Shown here: positions 24,011 to 37,600 of the stretch, piece after piece | How the letters are laid out: every line of letters starts with the position of its first letter | Position numbering within the stretch: the first letter of the stretch is position 1 | Source of the DNA: Marchantia polymorpha subsp. ruderalis | Lineage: Eukaryota > Streptophyta > Marchantiopsida > Marchantiales > Marchantiaceae | Reading direction: 5' to 3' | Assembly (NCBI GenBank): GCA_037833965.1 | Contig: AP031351.1 | Location: 19,294,501-19,358,500 of the forward strand | DNA length: 64,000 bases | Notes under the pieces: generated by a model | Databases searched by the model: none | Told to the model about the DNA's origin: nothing | Seen by the model: only the letters and a program-made list of their open reading frames with translations | Translations under genes and position numbers: made by a program

Positions 24011-25934
24011 GATGTATGAGGTTCGATTGGAGAAGACAGTTAGATATGAGGATAAAAGTTTGCCTTTGACCGAGATATGAGCAATTTAGCAGTAGGAATT
24101 ATCTAGTCAAGATGATGATGCAAATGAGTATGCAGTTTAGTAGGTTTTAATACAATAAAATACAATGTCATTTTTGAAGCCCTATATGATAGTGTATTAT
24201 ACTATGTGTATAATACTTTTGTTTAATACACACTCATCACTAGCAACTCATTCACGTCGATCTTCGAGTGCGCCAGTTGTAGATCTGTCATCCAGTTTTC
24301 CAATGATCCAACAGTTACAAGTCTTGATTAAATACATTTTGTTATTTCCGTGGACGTAGCTCTAGAATGGCAAACGAGTTTGTTTGCTTGTGAAAGTGTT
24401 GATTTTTCTATTTCATCTAACAATTAATAGAATATAGAATAGAACATTTATATATACTATATTTAAATTTAAAAAAAATCTTGAAAATTTTAATAAATAA
24501 AAAATTCTTAATTTTTCAAAATTAAAAAAGATATACTTCAGAAATCTGATTACTCTAACAAATAAATTTTAAGATTGTGAAATTAATCATATTTTATTCA
24601 AAATGATATTGAGGTTGTAATTTTAAATACAAGTTTTCATTATTTTTTTACACTCTTATTTTAAATAATAATTAAGTAAAAAAATCTAATAAAATTAAAA
24701 AAAAATACCTTTTAAAAGTTAATACCTTCAAAGGTTGTACATTTTATGTTGAAGGTTATTTATCATATTACTTTGGTTTATATAAATTAAATATTATATA
24801 TTATGATTAAATTAAAAAATTTACAATTTAAAAAATTTATTGATGATTTCCTAGTTTTTTTACATAAATATTTTTTATGAAATGACTAATCTTTATGTTG
24901 AGTTTAAAAGTTATCATATATGTTTTTTGGAGATATTAGAAATTAAATTATAATCCTATTATAATCAAAAATTTAAATTTTAATTATAAATTTTTTTAAA
25001 TAATTTAATGTTAAAAAAATAAAATCGTTATAATATTAAGATAAAAAATATTTTCAAATGCTATAAATTTATATAAATCTTAAATTTTATTCAATACTTA
25101 ACATTTTATATCATTATTTTAATTCAAAAACTAGATCTTAGTTTTGAAATATATGCGGTGTAATTTTAGAACTATTCAAGATAATTATATTAAAAAAAAA
25201 TTCAAAATTGATTTTTAGTTTCTAGTTTTCATAAGTGAGTAATTTAAAAATATAATCCTTAATTATCATTACACAAAAAAATCAAACTGTTTGTCAATAA
25301 TGATTTTTGCATGTATCTCAGCGCAAATTAATATGCATACAGTTGATTTGATTTTTTTACAAGTATTACAGATTTTTTCAAAACATCAAATTTTAATCCG
25401 TGTTTAATGCAATATCTACTCTAATTATAGAATTTGGTCACTTATTTCCATCAATTTTTCCATATGATTGAGCTCATCTTTATCTCAATAAAATAAATTC
25501 TTACAATCTTTTGAGTGTTGGCTTAAAGCATATTAAAATGCATAGTTGTATGTTTGGTCTGCATAATACTAATATTTAGAGTTTTCAATTATAGTCTTTA
25601 CTATTGTTAGATTTCAAGAACATTCTCATGAAGATGTGATTTTCATGTACAAGAAAATCATATAGGAAGACTTGATGATTTATGGAAAAAAATTCAGATT
25701 GTGGTATATTGACTCTTAATGTAAAGTTGTAGAATGACCAAAATTTTCAACATACTATTAACTTATACCTTGACATAATTGTCAATAACTACAAACTTCA
25801 TGACACCTTATAAAAAACGTGATGAAATCAGAATATGTATATCAGCTATATAGCATAAGATACAAAGCAATTTAATGTTTAATTAAACAATCATTTTAGA
25901 TAATTATTTGTCATTCAGACTTTTAACATTGATA

Positions 25935-26016
25935 TTCTTTACTCCTTCTATTCACTTTCAAATTTACATTCAACAAATTGAATGTATCTTTGAAAGTGTA
26001 TAGAAAAAGTAAAGAA
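25935..26016. mobile_element. Short Stowaway-like foldback (MITE)
   Basis: Two 39-nt arms (25935-25973 and 25978-26016) are complementary except for five positions around a 4-nt loop. The arm ends read TACTCCTTCTATTCAC and TACTTTTTCTATACAC, close to the plant Stowaway/Mariner terminal motif TACTCCCTCCGTNC, with TA at both outer edges as expected for a TA duplication. At about 72-82 bp it is very short for a MITE, so a small-RNA hairpin is the main alternative. Confidence 0.5.
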
Positions 26017-26875
26017 AGTTTTCTATATTTCTATAGTACATACTTTAGAAACAGTAAATTTCACTATGTGTCAAGTTATTAAAAATGTAGTGATGGTAAT
26101 AAATTATTGTTATTAAAATTGAAGTGGAAGTAAATTTTAGTTATCATTCATAGTAATTAAATACGGTTATTGCACGCACGACCTTGAATGTAATTGCTAA
26201 TTTCAAATGAGCGCAATTGATACATTCAAATCTAAATCAACTCTGACATAATTTCGTTACAAAGCTCTATTTTGCTTGATGTGTCTAAATATTTTAAAAA
26301 AACCTGCTAAATCTGTAGAAGCATTACATATTGTGCAACAAACTTGCTCGCGTTTATAAATAAAAAACAGTATATAATTGCAACACGAGAATGTTAATGT
26401 CGTTGCACTGGAAGATACTAATTTGACTGAAATGACATAACTACCCACCAGGTTTATAGTCAACAGGTTCTTTATATTGCTCTGGACAGTATAATGTACA
26501 AATTGTGCATTTCTAATCGGGAATGACACACCCAACAAACAGACCACGAAGTTAGGGAAAACTTAATTGACTAAAATGAAATATTATATATATTTTTGAA
26601 ATTTGATCAACCAAGGTAAGGATAAACAGATAGCTCTTGATTTAGTTTTGAACTTAATTAATCATCGTCCATTATTTTTGATAATGATTACTAAAATTAT
26701 AATCAGAAAAATATATACGATTTGATATCAAGTCAACGCTTGATAAATGAAAATCAAGGTCTACATTCCAACAACATGAAACTTTAACAGCTTTGAATTT
26801 ACTCATCTGTAATCTCAAAAATAAACATATTCAATGTAACGTGCTACTATCGACTCCAGCTACTTGCCCGTCCAC

Positions 26876-26904
26876 ATATTCTAAGTAAAATTTACTTAGA
26901 ATAT
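26876..26904. repeat. Perfect 14-bp-arm palindrome
   Basis: ATATTCTAAGTAAA is followed by a single A and then its exact reverse complement. No flanking duplication seen. It could form a hairpin in transcript or DNA. Confidence 0.85.
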
Positions 26905-28188
26905 CTCATAATGCACTTTCTTTTGTAATAAATCTTTTTTGAATGGAACTCTTAATATTATCTCCGCAAAAATGCCACTAAAGTTTCCTTTTCCTCTTCA
27001 AAACATGTATTTTGTTGTTGATAAAGACACGACTGAAAAGGAGTTTTTTTGCCTAACCTGCATGATTTTGATACGGTCTCACCGCAACACTGTACGGTAA
27101 CCGTATACTTTCATCATGTTTCCCGTTTGAAGATAACATTTCTGACATGTCATGTAGGTCAAGTAAATCAGATCATGCAGCACACATGGAAACGTATTCT
27201 TGAGCTCTAGATCTATACTCTACGGAAGGTTCCAAATATTTTACTTTCTTTGAAAGCATGTAATACTTAGCGTGTATTAGATTCACGGAGATACGAAAGT
27301 GTCCTTGCATATCGTCATCTTTAAGATTTTAGTCACTTCAAGAGTTCCAACTTCTATGAGCTTTTAGCAAGGGCTGGACTTCTGCATTCATCTCGGATTG
27401 CCTTTTCTACATCCTTCAAGAACATTGAGTATCAGACCGTACCGGAACTTAGAAATTCTCTGACCGGGGCACTTCCAATATCAGAATATCTTGAAGAGAT
27501 AACTCCGAGGATTTGAGTAAAATATAGATCTTTGCATGTGGCGACTTCTTGTCATGTTCCGACATCTCAGAATAAAATGATGCCCCATCTGAGTTTCTCT
27601 GGGAGAGATAAAGCGAACCTTCTCTCGTTGGTTGCATACTTGGCCCTTGCAAGCAGCGTTTTGTCCTCGTCGGACCCCAACATGTCCATGCGGAGTCATT
27701 GTGGACCAACGGCTGGTGTTTATCTCCGTATGGATCTCTCTGCGCGTCACATGGATAAAGATTGTCCTTTCGTGGGCATGGGCAAGAAGGGATTGTGCCT
27801 TTCATGGCAGTTGCACACAGAATCATCATAAAGACCGCTTTTTCTCAACCCTTTTTTGCATGCCACATTTACGATGTACCAGCGTAATTAAGGCATGGCG
27901 GAAAAATTACCGGAGGCTACTCCTACCTCCTGACTCCGGCTGTCCCTCCCTTGTTGAGAAAGTAGACTGGTAGAGGCGGCAGTCCAGCAGAGGCAAACTC
28001 GTCACGATTCTGATCAAACCAGAGGAGATGGGGCTCAGTCTGGCCCTTCTGTGAATGCAATCCGCTATCTACTTGGTGTTTTCCCGCACTGTAAACATCG
28101 GTTAGTTCCAACTGGTACCTGGGAGTAGTAGCACTCTCAGATCCTTCTGATTTTCTGCGGTTTTTTTTCATTAACAGCTAGGGAAGCA

Positions 28189-28334
28189 GATTGCGAGTTC
28201 ATAATCTGGTATTTAGGAAAGGAAAATATCCAAGGCATCCGATGTTATTAAGAAGACTGAGGATTGCGAGTTCATATTCTGGTATTCAGGAAAGGAAAAT
28301 ATCCAAGGCATCCGATGTTATTCAGAAGTCTGAG
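28189..28334. repeat. Tandem duplication, two 73-bp units
   Basis: Units 28189-28261 and 28262-28334 both start GATTGCGAGTTCATA and contain GGAAAATATCCAAGGCATCC; they differ at about five positions. It lies at the boundary between a balanced patch and AT-rich DNA. Confidence 0.88.
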
Positions 28335-30511
28335 GAAGTATGCTTTTGCTCATGTGACAATTATATTCTCTTTTAAATTCTTCACATTATTAATGAAAAT
28401 GTGGTTTCATGAATAATAGAAAAAAGCAATGATCTACATATGTTTAAATTCTAGTGAACTAAATTTTATGTGAGATCATATGTTGAAATGGACATTTCAG
28501 TATCTGACATCCAGTTTTATGCTATTTAAATTTATCTATAAACTAAGGATTAAAATAAAATAATTATTTATTTTCGTGATTGTTCAATGGGAGTTGTTAA
28601 TTGTCATTCAATTTTTACTAATTATCATTCACTTTAATATATTATATAGAACATAGCTATATGATTTGGTTAGAATGTTTACTTAGAGTTGTGTGATATA
28701 ATTTTCGTGCAAAATGAGTACACATTAGCCCAAACTATATTAATAACCTGCCACTTTATTTAATACTATGATGTTAAGATAAATGTTACATAAAAAGAAA
28801 TCTCTTCTCTTTCATATAGAAACTCATACTTTATCATGTGCTCTATACAGTTTTCAAATCTCTCATAATATACAAAATAGCCTATGATCAATTACGAAAT
28901 TTTAGATCCTAATTAGGCTGAATAACGTTCAGAGTTAATCTTGAATTCTCGAAAGTAACTTCTGAATTGTAGACTAGATTATTATAATGACAAGTATTTA
29001 CTAGGGTTTTTGACTAGTTTACACCATTTTCATGTTGTGAAGTTGAGGTTGTGCTTTTAGAAGAATTTAGACTTGTACAGTATTAACATACTATATTTCA
29101 ATTCGACAGTGCTTTATAGTATGATTTATACTCATCGTTATCATGCATATGTTATAATTTTGCATGTATTTTCATAGATTACATCTGTCCCGAGAGATGG
29201 AGATATGTAGAAAGGAAAGTTGGACTTGTACGACTTCATTTGCTTGCTGTACAATGAAAGTATATGAAGGAAACTGCACGGTGTTTTTATTTTGTTTACT
29301 TTATTTTGCCAAATAGTCAATTGGTCAACAGTCAAATATCGATTGGCAAAGAAGGCAAGTTTTATCTTTGTTTCTATATATATGTACACAATAAAATAAG
29401 ATTGTATATTTTATTCTCGCAAGTGATAAACTATTTTTGTTGTTTAAATACGCAGTAACTTATTTACAAATTTACAATATTCTATTGTAAATTTTTATTT
29501 ATATCGTTTATTTTCTTCATATGAAAAATTTAACATGTGAATTTCCGCTTTGCTTACAATATGAGGAAAAGAATGATTAAGTGTAATATTCATTTTATAT
29601 TTTCCCTCAATATTTTATCTGCATGTGGCGAATATACTTTTCCTCATAAATTTGCTATTTCTGTACTTTTACTTCATCCAATCTTCACCGCGTTCACCGA
29701 TGTTAAATATTCTAACAGATAAAATTCTCTGTTTACAGGTCAATTTTTCATTCACACGCCACAGCACGTTCATAAGTGTAGACAAAATGGTGTGGATAAA
29801 CAAGTAACTGAGGCCAAAAGACCATATTATATATCAAGATCTGCAACATGTAACAAGCATGCCCCGCCTTTCCGAAGGGTATATGCTCATACAGATGAAC
29901 TCTTCTCTCTTTCGTGGCTGTCACCAGTAAACCCAATCTCTCGTAAAAGCGATCAAAATTGTGCGACAGCCTCCTGGCCGCCGCATCTACTTCACATCAC
30001 AGTAACCGAGCGATTCCGACTGGTAGCTTTCGTACACACGTTAGACTTGATCCTCCTGAGTTACTAGAAGTAACGGAGAACAAAATCGCAATGTCCCAAC
30101 ACCCAGCAGTTCAGGTACAGAGGAGGGTCCAGATGTCTTTAACTCCGGTGAGTAAAACAGAAGGCTGATTACCACGGAGAAAGCAGGATCCAGAACAAGT
30201 AACCATTACATGGACAGACCGTGCCGCCTAAGGGCACCTAAGAAAAGAACAAGAGCAGCTATCACGTAAGCTTGAGCCGATCTCGTGCTCCAAAACTGCA
30301 CCTACCAAATGGCAATCAAAAGTTCGGACAAGTATGAAAGATCTCAGAGCGAGTGAAATGTCACATCCACGGATAACTGAAGCGGCAGGCCCTCAGACGA
30401 GGCCCTCCCTTTAGGTGTTGGGACCAGAGAGTGAAATCATCACAGAACCAAAGAGACTGGAAGCGCCCGGAAGAGCCCAGACTCCCAACATTAGGAAAGT
30501 ATATTCACAAA

Positions 30512-31574
30512 TTAGAATTCTGAGTTGCGGTTGTCAGTTCTCCATCTGGATTCGCCACCGCCGGCACCTCCTCCTCCGTAGCCACCGCCGGCTCCTCCAC
30601 GGCCGTAACCACCACCGCCTTGGCCGCCGCTGCTGTACCCTCTGTCACCACCACCACCACCATAGCCTCCACCACCGTATCCACCACCGTTGCGGTTTCC
30701 ACCATCACGGTTTCCACCGTATCCACCACCGCCGCCGCCGTATCGGCTACCTCCACCACCACCACCACCGTATCCACGTCCGCCACCATATCCACCACCT
30801 CCGCCTCCTCCATCCCTGTTCCTCTGCTGGGCCTGGTTGACAGTGATGTTACGACCATCAAGCTCCTTTCCATTCATGGATTCGATAGCTTCTTTCATCG
30901 CGGCCTCGTCGTGGAAAGTTACGAAACCAAATCCACGAGACCTTCCGGTTTCACGATCGCTAATAACCTGCAGTCCACCAAACATCGACCATTAGCAGAA
31001 AGCGAAACTTGTCTAGTGAGGAGCTAACGGGCCTGGCAGCCACATGACTACAGATGTACTCGTGAAAGTAAATGAAAGCAGAACGATAGGACTACAGGCT
31101 TGCAGTGTGAACACAGGCACTCTCATGCTCCCAGCTCCGTTGATCACAGGCACATCGAAGGCGGCCAGGCCACAGAAGTATGCAATCAATTGCACGCCCC
31201 GCCCTTACACTATCACCAGTGCAGAAACCGTGCGTCCGCAATACTAGACAGATACTACAACGACCGTCGCAATAACAGGCCGCTTTGGGCAAGTCCCTCT
31301 CGAAGTCGAAGACCTGAGTAGGGCACCTTGCGAAAAGCTTCCGGCGGAGAGGGTTCACGGAGGAGATTGGCCGGCCACGGGGTCAAACTCACAAGCAGTT
31401 CAGTACGAGAAACACACGGCGGTGACAATTCAAGCGCCAATAATTTACCTTGCACTCGACGACTTCTCCGAACTGTCTGAATGCATTCTCAAGACGCTCA
31501 TCGGTGGTAGCCCATGCGAGGCCTCCTACGAAACACCTGTATTCGACATTACTTTCGTTCGGATTCGATCCCAT
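30512..31574 (-). CDS. Glycine-rich RNA-binding protein (RRM + Gly-rich tail), two exons
   Basis: Exon 1 is 31574-31449 and exon 2 is 30967-30512; both splice sites (GCAAG|GTAAAT and CTGCAG|GTTATT) fall at codon boundaries, giving 193 aa. This is a plant class IV glycine-rich RNA-binding protein of the GRP7/GRP8 type, which acts as an RNA chaperone and splicing regulator in nucleus and cytoplasm. The RRM spans about residues 11-88, with RNP2 CFVGGLAW (about 14-21) and RNP1 RGFGFVTF (53-60). The tail, from about residue 95, is Gly/Tyr/Arg-rich ([18 protein letters not shown] and similar repeats) and ends [11 protein letters not shown]. The ATG sits in CACCATGG. The single 481-bp intron lies between RNP2 and RNP1, where related plant genes also have theirs. 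Reading through the intron meets a stop soon after the donor, compatible with the splicing-based autoregulation known for GRP7, but that is inference. Confidence 0.93.
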
Positions 31575-31679
31575 GGTGCCGACACTCCGCAACAAACCAA
31601 ATCGGCAATACACCGCAAAAATCCCCCGATCGATAACGAGAATCTCGAACCCGACGAACCACGGAACCAAAGCTTAGCT

Positions 31680-34600
31680 GCTCGGACGCAGCGGGAACCA
31701 GAAGTGAAAGCCTACAGAGCACAGCCGAAGTGACGTGAATTTATTGGCATACACCCCGTGAACGCCAAGTTCTGTCACAATCCTGACTTGAGCTCGGGCC
31801 AATCTAACCCTAACTCGACCCCACACCCACCCTAATGCCACAAGGTAGTTCTCGGCTGGACAAATAGCCTTCCGGTCCACCGCCTGACCACCGCCCGATC
31901 CAGGCTCATGCAGTGCAGCGCCGTCGGATACCCGCATTCCCGGGTTCTCGGGTTTCAGGCACGACTGCATCCTCCTTTAACTTAAGCGGGTCCGGCTGTT
32001 TTGGCCGATGTCTGTAGTGATTGATCCGAGCTGGGAACCCTGTATCGATAGACATGACCCGCACTTCCATCCTCACCGTATGTGGTCGCGCATCCGATGG
32101 TTTACCGTCAAAGCCCCTTGGAAGATGCCCCTGATTCGATGCGCTAGGCTCAAAGCTTACATTTCACATTCATGCACAGTAATTCTCTCGTCTCCGGCCT
32201 GCGCCCTTTGCCGGCCCCGGACCTTCTTCCGGCCCGGGCAGGCATCTCGTTGTTCGACACGAGTGATGAAAAACGTGCTGCCATGACTGACCGTAGCCAC
32301 TGCTGTACAGTACGTTCTGTTGCGTTCCGTAGGTGAGCTAACATCGTGATGAATTCCTCCTTACGCATAATGGCGCGTTTCGACATAAAAATACTCCAAT
32401 TTATATCCTCTCGTGAAAAGCAACCACATTTCACGTGTTGACCCGAGCCTCCTACGACGCCTGCCATATACCTCCTACACACATTAACAGTATTCTGTAG
32501 AGATGACGCTGCTACATTGCTCAATTCGTCACTACGTTTAGCTACGGATGCCCCAAACTTGGGTTTGCACCGGATAGGGGTGTATTGTACCAGATAATAC
32601 ATACATCAAAACTTCCCATGTGTCTGGAGGGCAGATTAGTTGGGTCTTTCGAGTAGACATGTCCAGTTTTCTAATGACAACAATAATTTGAGAAGGGGGC
32701 GGCTAGTTATCTATCCCTTGGTTTAATTAACATTCATTCATTGGTGGAGATTCGTTATGGTATCCGTGGGGTGTGTCCATGATGCTTCCTTGGCAAGAGC
32801 CACGTCAAATCTAACGTAAAATAATATGTGTCATAGAGATTAAACTTTACAAATTGGAGAGTCGTTACCACCCTCCTTACCATAGATCAATCTCAATAAA
32901 TCTTACTCCTTCGGCGTGGTTATGATTAACTTGACTTTGGTAATCATGCCTGCATCTAGCCCCAATAAGAGTTATCACTTAAAGACATAATTGACAATAT
33001 TGTGCAATTTTTGAGATCTAAACACGCACAGCTATCAGAATGGAAGGCGCGAAGGAGAGAACGCATAGCATTCTTCTGACGCTCTTCTGTCATCATTTTA
33101 GTCTTTCGGCCAGATACTTTGATAACACTATCAAAAATATATTTTGACAAGTGTCTTGAACAATATTCTTGCTTGCAAGGCACGAGTTTCATCACAGTGA
33201 GCGGATCAAAGCACTTAGTGATTTCAAACTCAACGCTTACTCGGATTACAATTTTCATGATGTTTGAACATAGATAACAAACGTAGATGATACTTTTGCT
33301 AATTTTTTCTCTTCAACAATCATAGCGAAAAATAAAATCTTTTGATTTCGTCAAAATTCCAAGAGTTCTTGGATACTCAACATTTGGAGTACTGTAGACA
33401 AACCAATCTGGAGCTGGTCTTTTAACATAGCACATTGAAAGATTGTACGGCGAACAACTTTGGCACACTTTAAACATTTTTGTTAGAAGCAGGTTTTGGC
33501 ATACTACATGAAGTGCATTAAAGATCTTCAAAAAGTATGACTTCCTAAAAGTGTTAGTTGTAATGACATATTCCTCCAGCCATTGACGACATTTAGAGGG
33601 GAGAGTCCCAAGAGCGACAAACTTCATCCATCCTAGGACACAAGATTCACAATAAACCTCTAACGCGGAGGTGGTAGACATGGCAAACGTGGCTCTTGCC
33701 ATGAAGGCATCATGGACGAAGAGTGGAAAGAAGCAAAACTCGCAAAGTTTATTACTCACTCCACAAAACCTATAACCCAAAGCCATCAATGAATGACCCT
33801 AATTAGACCTTAGTGAGGAATAACTAATCGGCCCCTTTGACAACCATGTGTTACTCCGTTGCAAGATTCTACTCTATCTCGTGTATCTGAAAGCGGTATC
33901 GCTTTATTTTGACCGTCGCCATATCAAATGAATGGCTGTATATTCTGTTGCAAAACAATTATGTCTTATGCAAATCAATTCCTAGACAAATATAATTAGA
34001 CTAACCAGTGAAAGTTTAGCTTTTGTCAAGTTTTGACATACGAGTTAATATCAAAATTACGAGTTTCATTATGATTTTGAAGTAATTTGATAATGAAAAT
34101 ACTCGTGTGATGACGTTTGATTTAAGAGATTCTATGAAATGATTCTAAGATGACTTATGGTTTCTATGAACATTTTGTCACGATTATGTTATAGTCAATT
34201 TTCGATGATAGCAAAATCTAATATTTGAAAATATTATTGTCAAAATGGTGAAAGCATGTGATCATCATAACACACAAGAGTATGTATATTCATGATACAT
34301 ATATAATGAAATGATTATCTAAACATATGTTGGAAAAAGAATATCTTTCAAATTTTTAAAACATTAGGTAAATTAAAAGAAAGTTTATTTGACAACTATA
34401 TCATAATTTGTTCATATTAGAAAACATTATATGAAAAAATCCATATGAAACTTAAATCACTTCTTGAGATCTAACACAGTTCATTCAACCTTGAAAAAAA
34501 CCTTCATGACAAAACTACAGCACACGTTTTCCATGTTACAATACGATTTATGGTTTAGGTACAATCCACTATATGGCATGTATATTATTTAGCTCTGTAA

Positions 34601-37600
34601 AGGGAGAAAACTAGAATTAATGAACTAGAATTTAAAACTTAAAGATTTATGTAACATTCCGGCACAAAACATGTCTTTTTGTAGTGATAAGATTGCGCTG
34701 CTCACTGTTGATTGATCGACACAGATGACGCATTACAAGAAGCGGCAAGTGCTTACTGCAGAATGCAAAGATGGATCGTTTGGTGATTTTGGATAGAAAA
34801 ATGCGGCATTTCATGAGTTTGAATCTGGCATTGAATACACGTATCGTGAATCAAGTGATCGAGGTCTGATCGTTGGTACATAAAAAAAAGTACGAGCTAT
34901 TGCATGACTTTTAATGGAGTACAAGTTTCCTAAAGCTTGAATCTTTGTCGATTATGACTTATAACAATGGATCCATCCAAATCCGGGTGGATAAAGTGCT
35001 TGTGTACGTGATCGCGTATGGAAATTTTAGCAAGCCGCAAAAGATGATCATGAAGTATTTTTTTTCAACAAGAGACTTGAAATATTGAGATGAAAAAGAA
35101 GAGACGAATACAAAAATTTAGCAAATGTCTTCATGTTGTAGGCCGTAATCTTAAAAGCAAAGATGTCAAGGCAAGCATGGGTTCAACATGATATACCATC
35201 TGCAATGGATCCTCACCAATTAGAAAGTGCGTTCTAAGAAAAGACAAAAAGTCTGGCCGGTCTCGTCTTGAACGCAAAATCTCTAGAATATGATTACATA
35301 GAGACAGTGTATGTATGACGTTAGCTTGGGCAGCATATTATCGGGATTCATCTAGCTTGCAATATACTTTGGATCCTTCTACGGCTATAGAATAGACCGT
35401 GCTTCTATTCGGTGTGTGTACAATGATTCCATCATCTTGTACTTGTTCAAGAACTTAGAGGGTTTAGTGATCACTTTAGAGCATAAATCATTCATTTGAC
35501 ATTGTGCTTTGTAGCAAGGATGGTTTGATAGATCATCTTCATTATGAGGAGGTTCCACTCGTAGCTCCATAAGCTTGTCAAAATCCTAAACCTAAATCCT
35601 AGACCCTCTCGTTTGCAAACATCAAGAACATTGTTGTGAATCTCTTGAATATTCACAATTTCATTTCGTCACAACAATCATTTATCACGCCAAGATACTC
35701 CCACAATAGTAGTTCGATCTAATAATAGTAGCTTCATCCCCACGCTACAGCCGCAGATTAACGAGTTACAATAATTTGTATTGAAACATGGATGATGATG
35801 GACGGTAGAGTTGTCAAGAAGTGACATCAAATTAAATGAATCATGTAAGTTTCGATAGAGTGTTTTGCATTTCGCAAAAATTTCATCAAGTAGTTTTCAC
35901 TTCATTTTATGATAATGTTCTCTTACATTTATTTCAATATATTTTAAAATAGATGAATGATGAAATGATGAAATAAAAACATTTCAACTAATTTTTACTT
36001 ACATGTTTCACATGATATTGAAACAAATCAAAATACATTTACTATTATTCTATCACATCTTGATTTGCATTTGTATGCAGTTCAATTTATTATCATAAAA
36101 CACATGGTTTGAAATTTGTTATTCTTAAAAAATATTGATCTTCATGATGCATTAAAAAAGCTTGATAGTTGTATGCTTTTACCTCAATTAGAAGAGCTTT
36201 ATTTATAAATTTATAATATTTACATTTATTTTTTGTAACATTTGTTATTTTACATGTGAATAATAAATTTGCATAAATTTTTTTGGTGAAAGATGATGTA
36301 TCTCTCAAGATGCGTTTATGCAAATAAAAGCAATGAAATTTTTTCTTTTGTCTAGTCCTCAAGCATATAAATAAGTTAAATATTCATATCATATCGATCT
36401 ATATATTTTTAGAAAGATGTAGTTTTCATAGTTTTAAATTCATAGATTTATAAATTAAAATAAAATTAAAGTAATAGAATTTGATTTTATAATTTTTGAA
36501 AACTTATTTCTTACACAAATAGATATTATTTTACAATTTTTGTTGCTTATAAATTTTTTGAATTATATGACTACAATATCAACAACATGATAATAATATA
36601 TAAATAATTAGCCCATTTTGCATGATCTGTATACCTATTAACGAAGATGTTTCATACTTTTTGCTAAATTAGTTTTTATATCTATTATTGAAAGGGGTTG
36701 TGGATTCGAATGATTCAGAAGTTGAGTTTCAAAATATTTAATAATGTTGTATACATATAAAAAATAATACATAAAACAAGGAATAACATGAAATTTGAAC
36801 ATTTATACATTCAATTTCAAATTTTATATTAAGCTTAATAACAATTCGAAATTTCAGTTTATTCATCAAAATTTCTTGATTTATTTTATTCTCATTAATT
36901 TTGTGAAGATTTGAACATTAGTTGACAAATTGATTGATACCCAATATAAAAAATTTGTATAGTTAGCATAAAATGAGTAGAATTTTTTATGATCATGATT
37001 ATATATTTGTTTCAGATAATTAATTTTTAAAAATAGATATTCATTCAATGATGTTGATCATACAAACATAAGCACTATACATATATTGATGTGGATATTT
37101 GAAATACTTTTCAATCATTATAAATTTATAAATTTATTTACTTTTATAAATAGATCTTTACAATTGAAGAAATTTCTTGCCAGTTAATCACAATTTTTAT
37201 AATAAGTTTATTTTTAATTATATTATCAAATTCTAATTTCAAAATTTATTTTTTTCATAAATAATAAATTTTGGTAATTATAAATATACAATGACTATAG
37301 CACAATACTTACATTCATTATTTATATAAATTTATAAAAAATAAATTTATTTATAAATAATAAATGAAATTTATAATGAAATTATAACTTTCATATCATC
37401 TAATTTAAAAAAATATTATTACTAGATTTCAATGATTGAAATTATTATATGCATTGAAAAAAATTTCATATACACATCAAATTTAAAATTTGAGTTTTTT
37501 GACTCTATTTAAACAATTCATAGTTATGAATTTAATAGATGTATTATCTTAGGAATACAAATCATAATCATATAAACAATGCATGTAGTTAAATCAAATC

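Larger units (their letters stand above)
24060..29740. other. AT-rich intergenic stretch
   Basis: Strongly AT-rich from 24400 to 26850 and 28380 to 29740. A patch of balanced composition at 27000-28180 has open frames on both strands (27449-27829 -, 27532-27831 +) but no recognisable protein. Three structured items inside it are listed separately. Confidence 0.55.

Noticed and set aside
27449-27831. Overlapping frames on both strands at 27.4-27.8 kb
   Set aside because: Neither strand gives a recognisable protein; overlap on opposite strands suggests chance.
30415-31027. His/Arg-rich and Pro/Tyr-rich plus-strand frames opposite the GRP gene
   Set aside because: They are shadows of the glycine-codon repeats on the minus strand.
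32150-32602. 150-codon minus-strand frame
   Set aside because: No motif or supporting context; probably a chance frame upstream of the GRP gene.
32956-33789. Minus-strand frames of 158 and 100 codons
   Set aside because: Open for a notable length, but no family motif was recognised and no plausible splice joining was found. Worth a database search, but not annotated.
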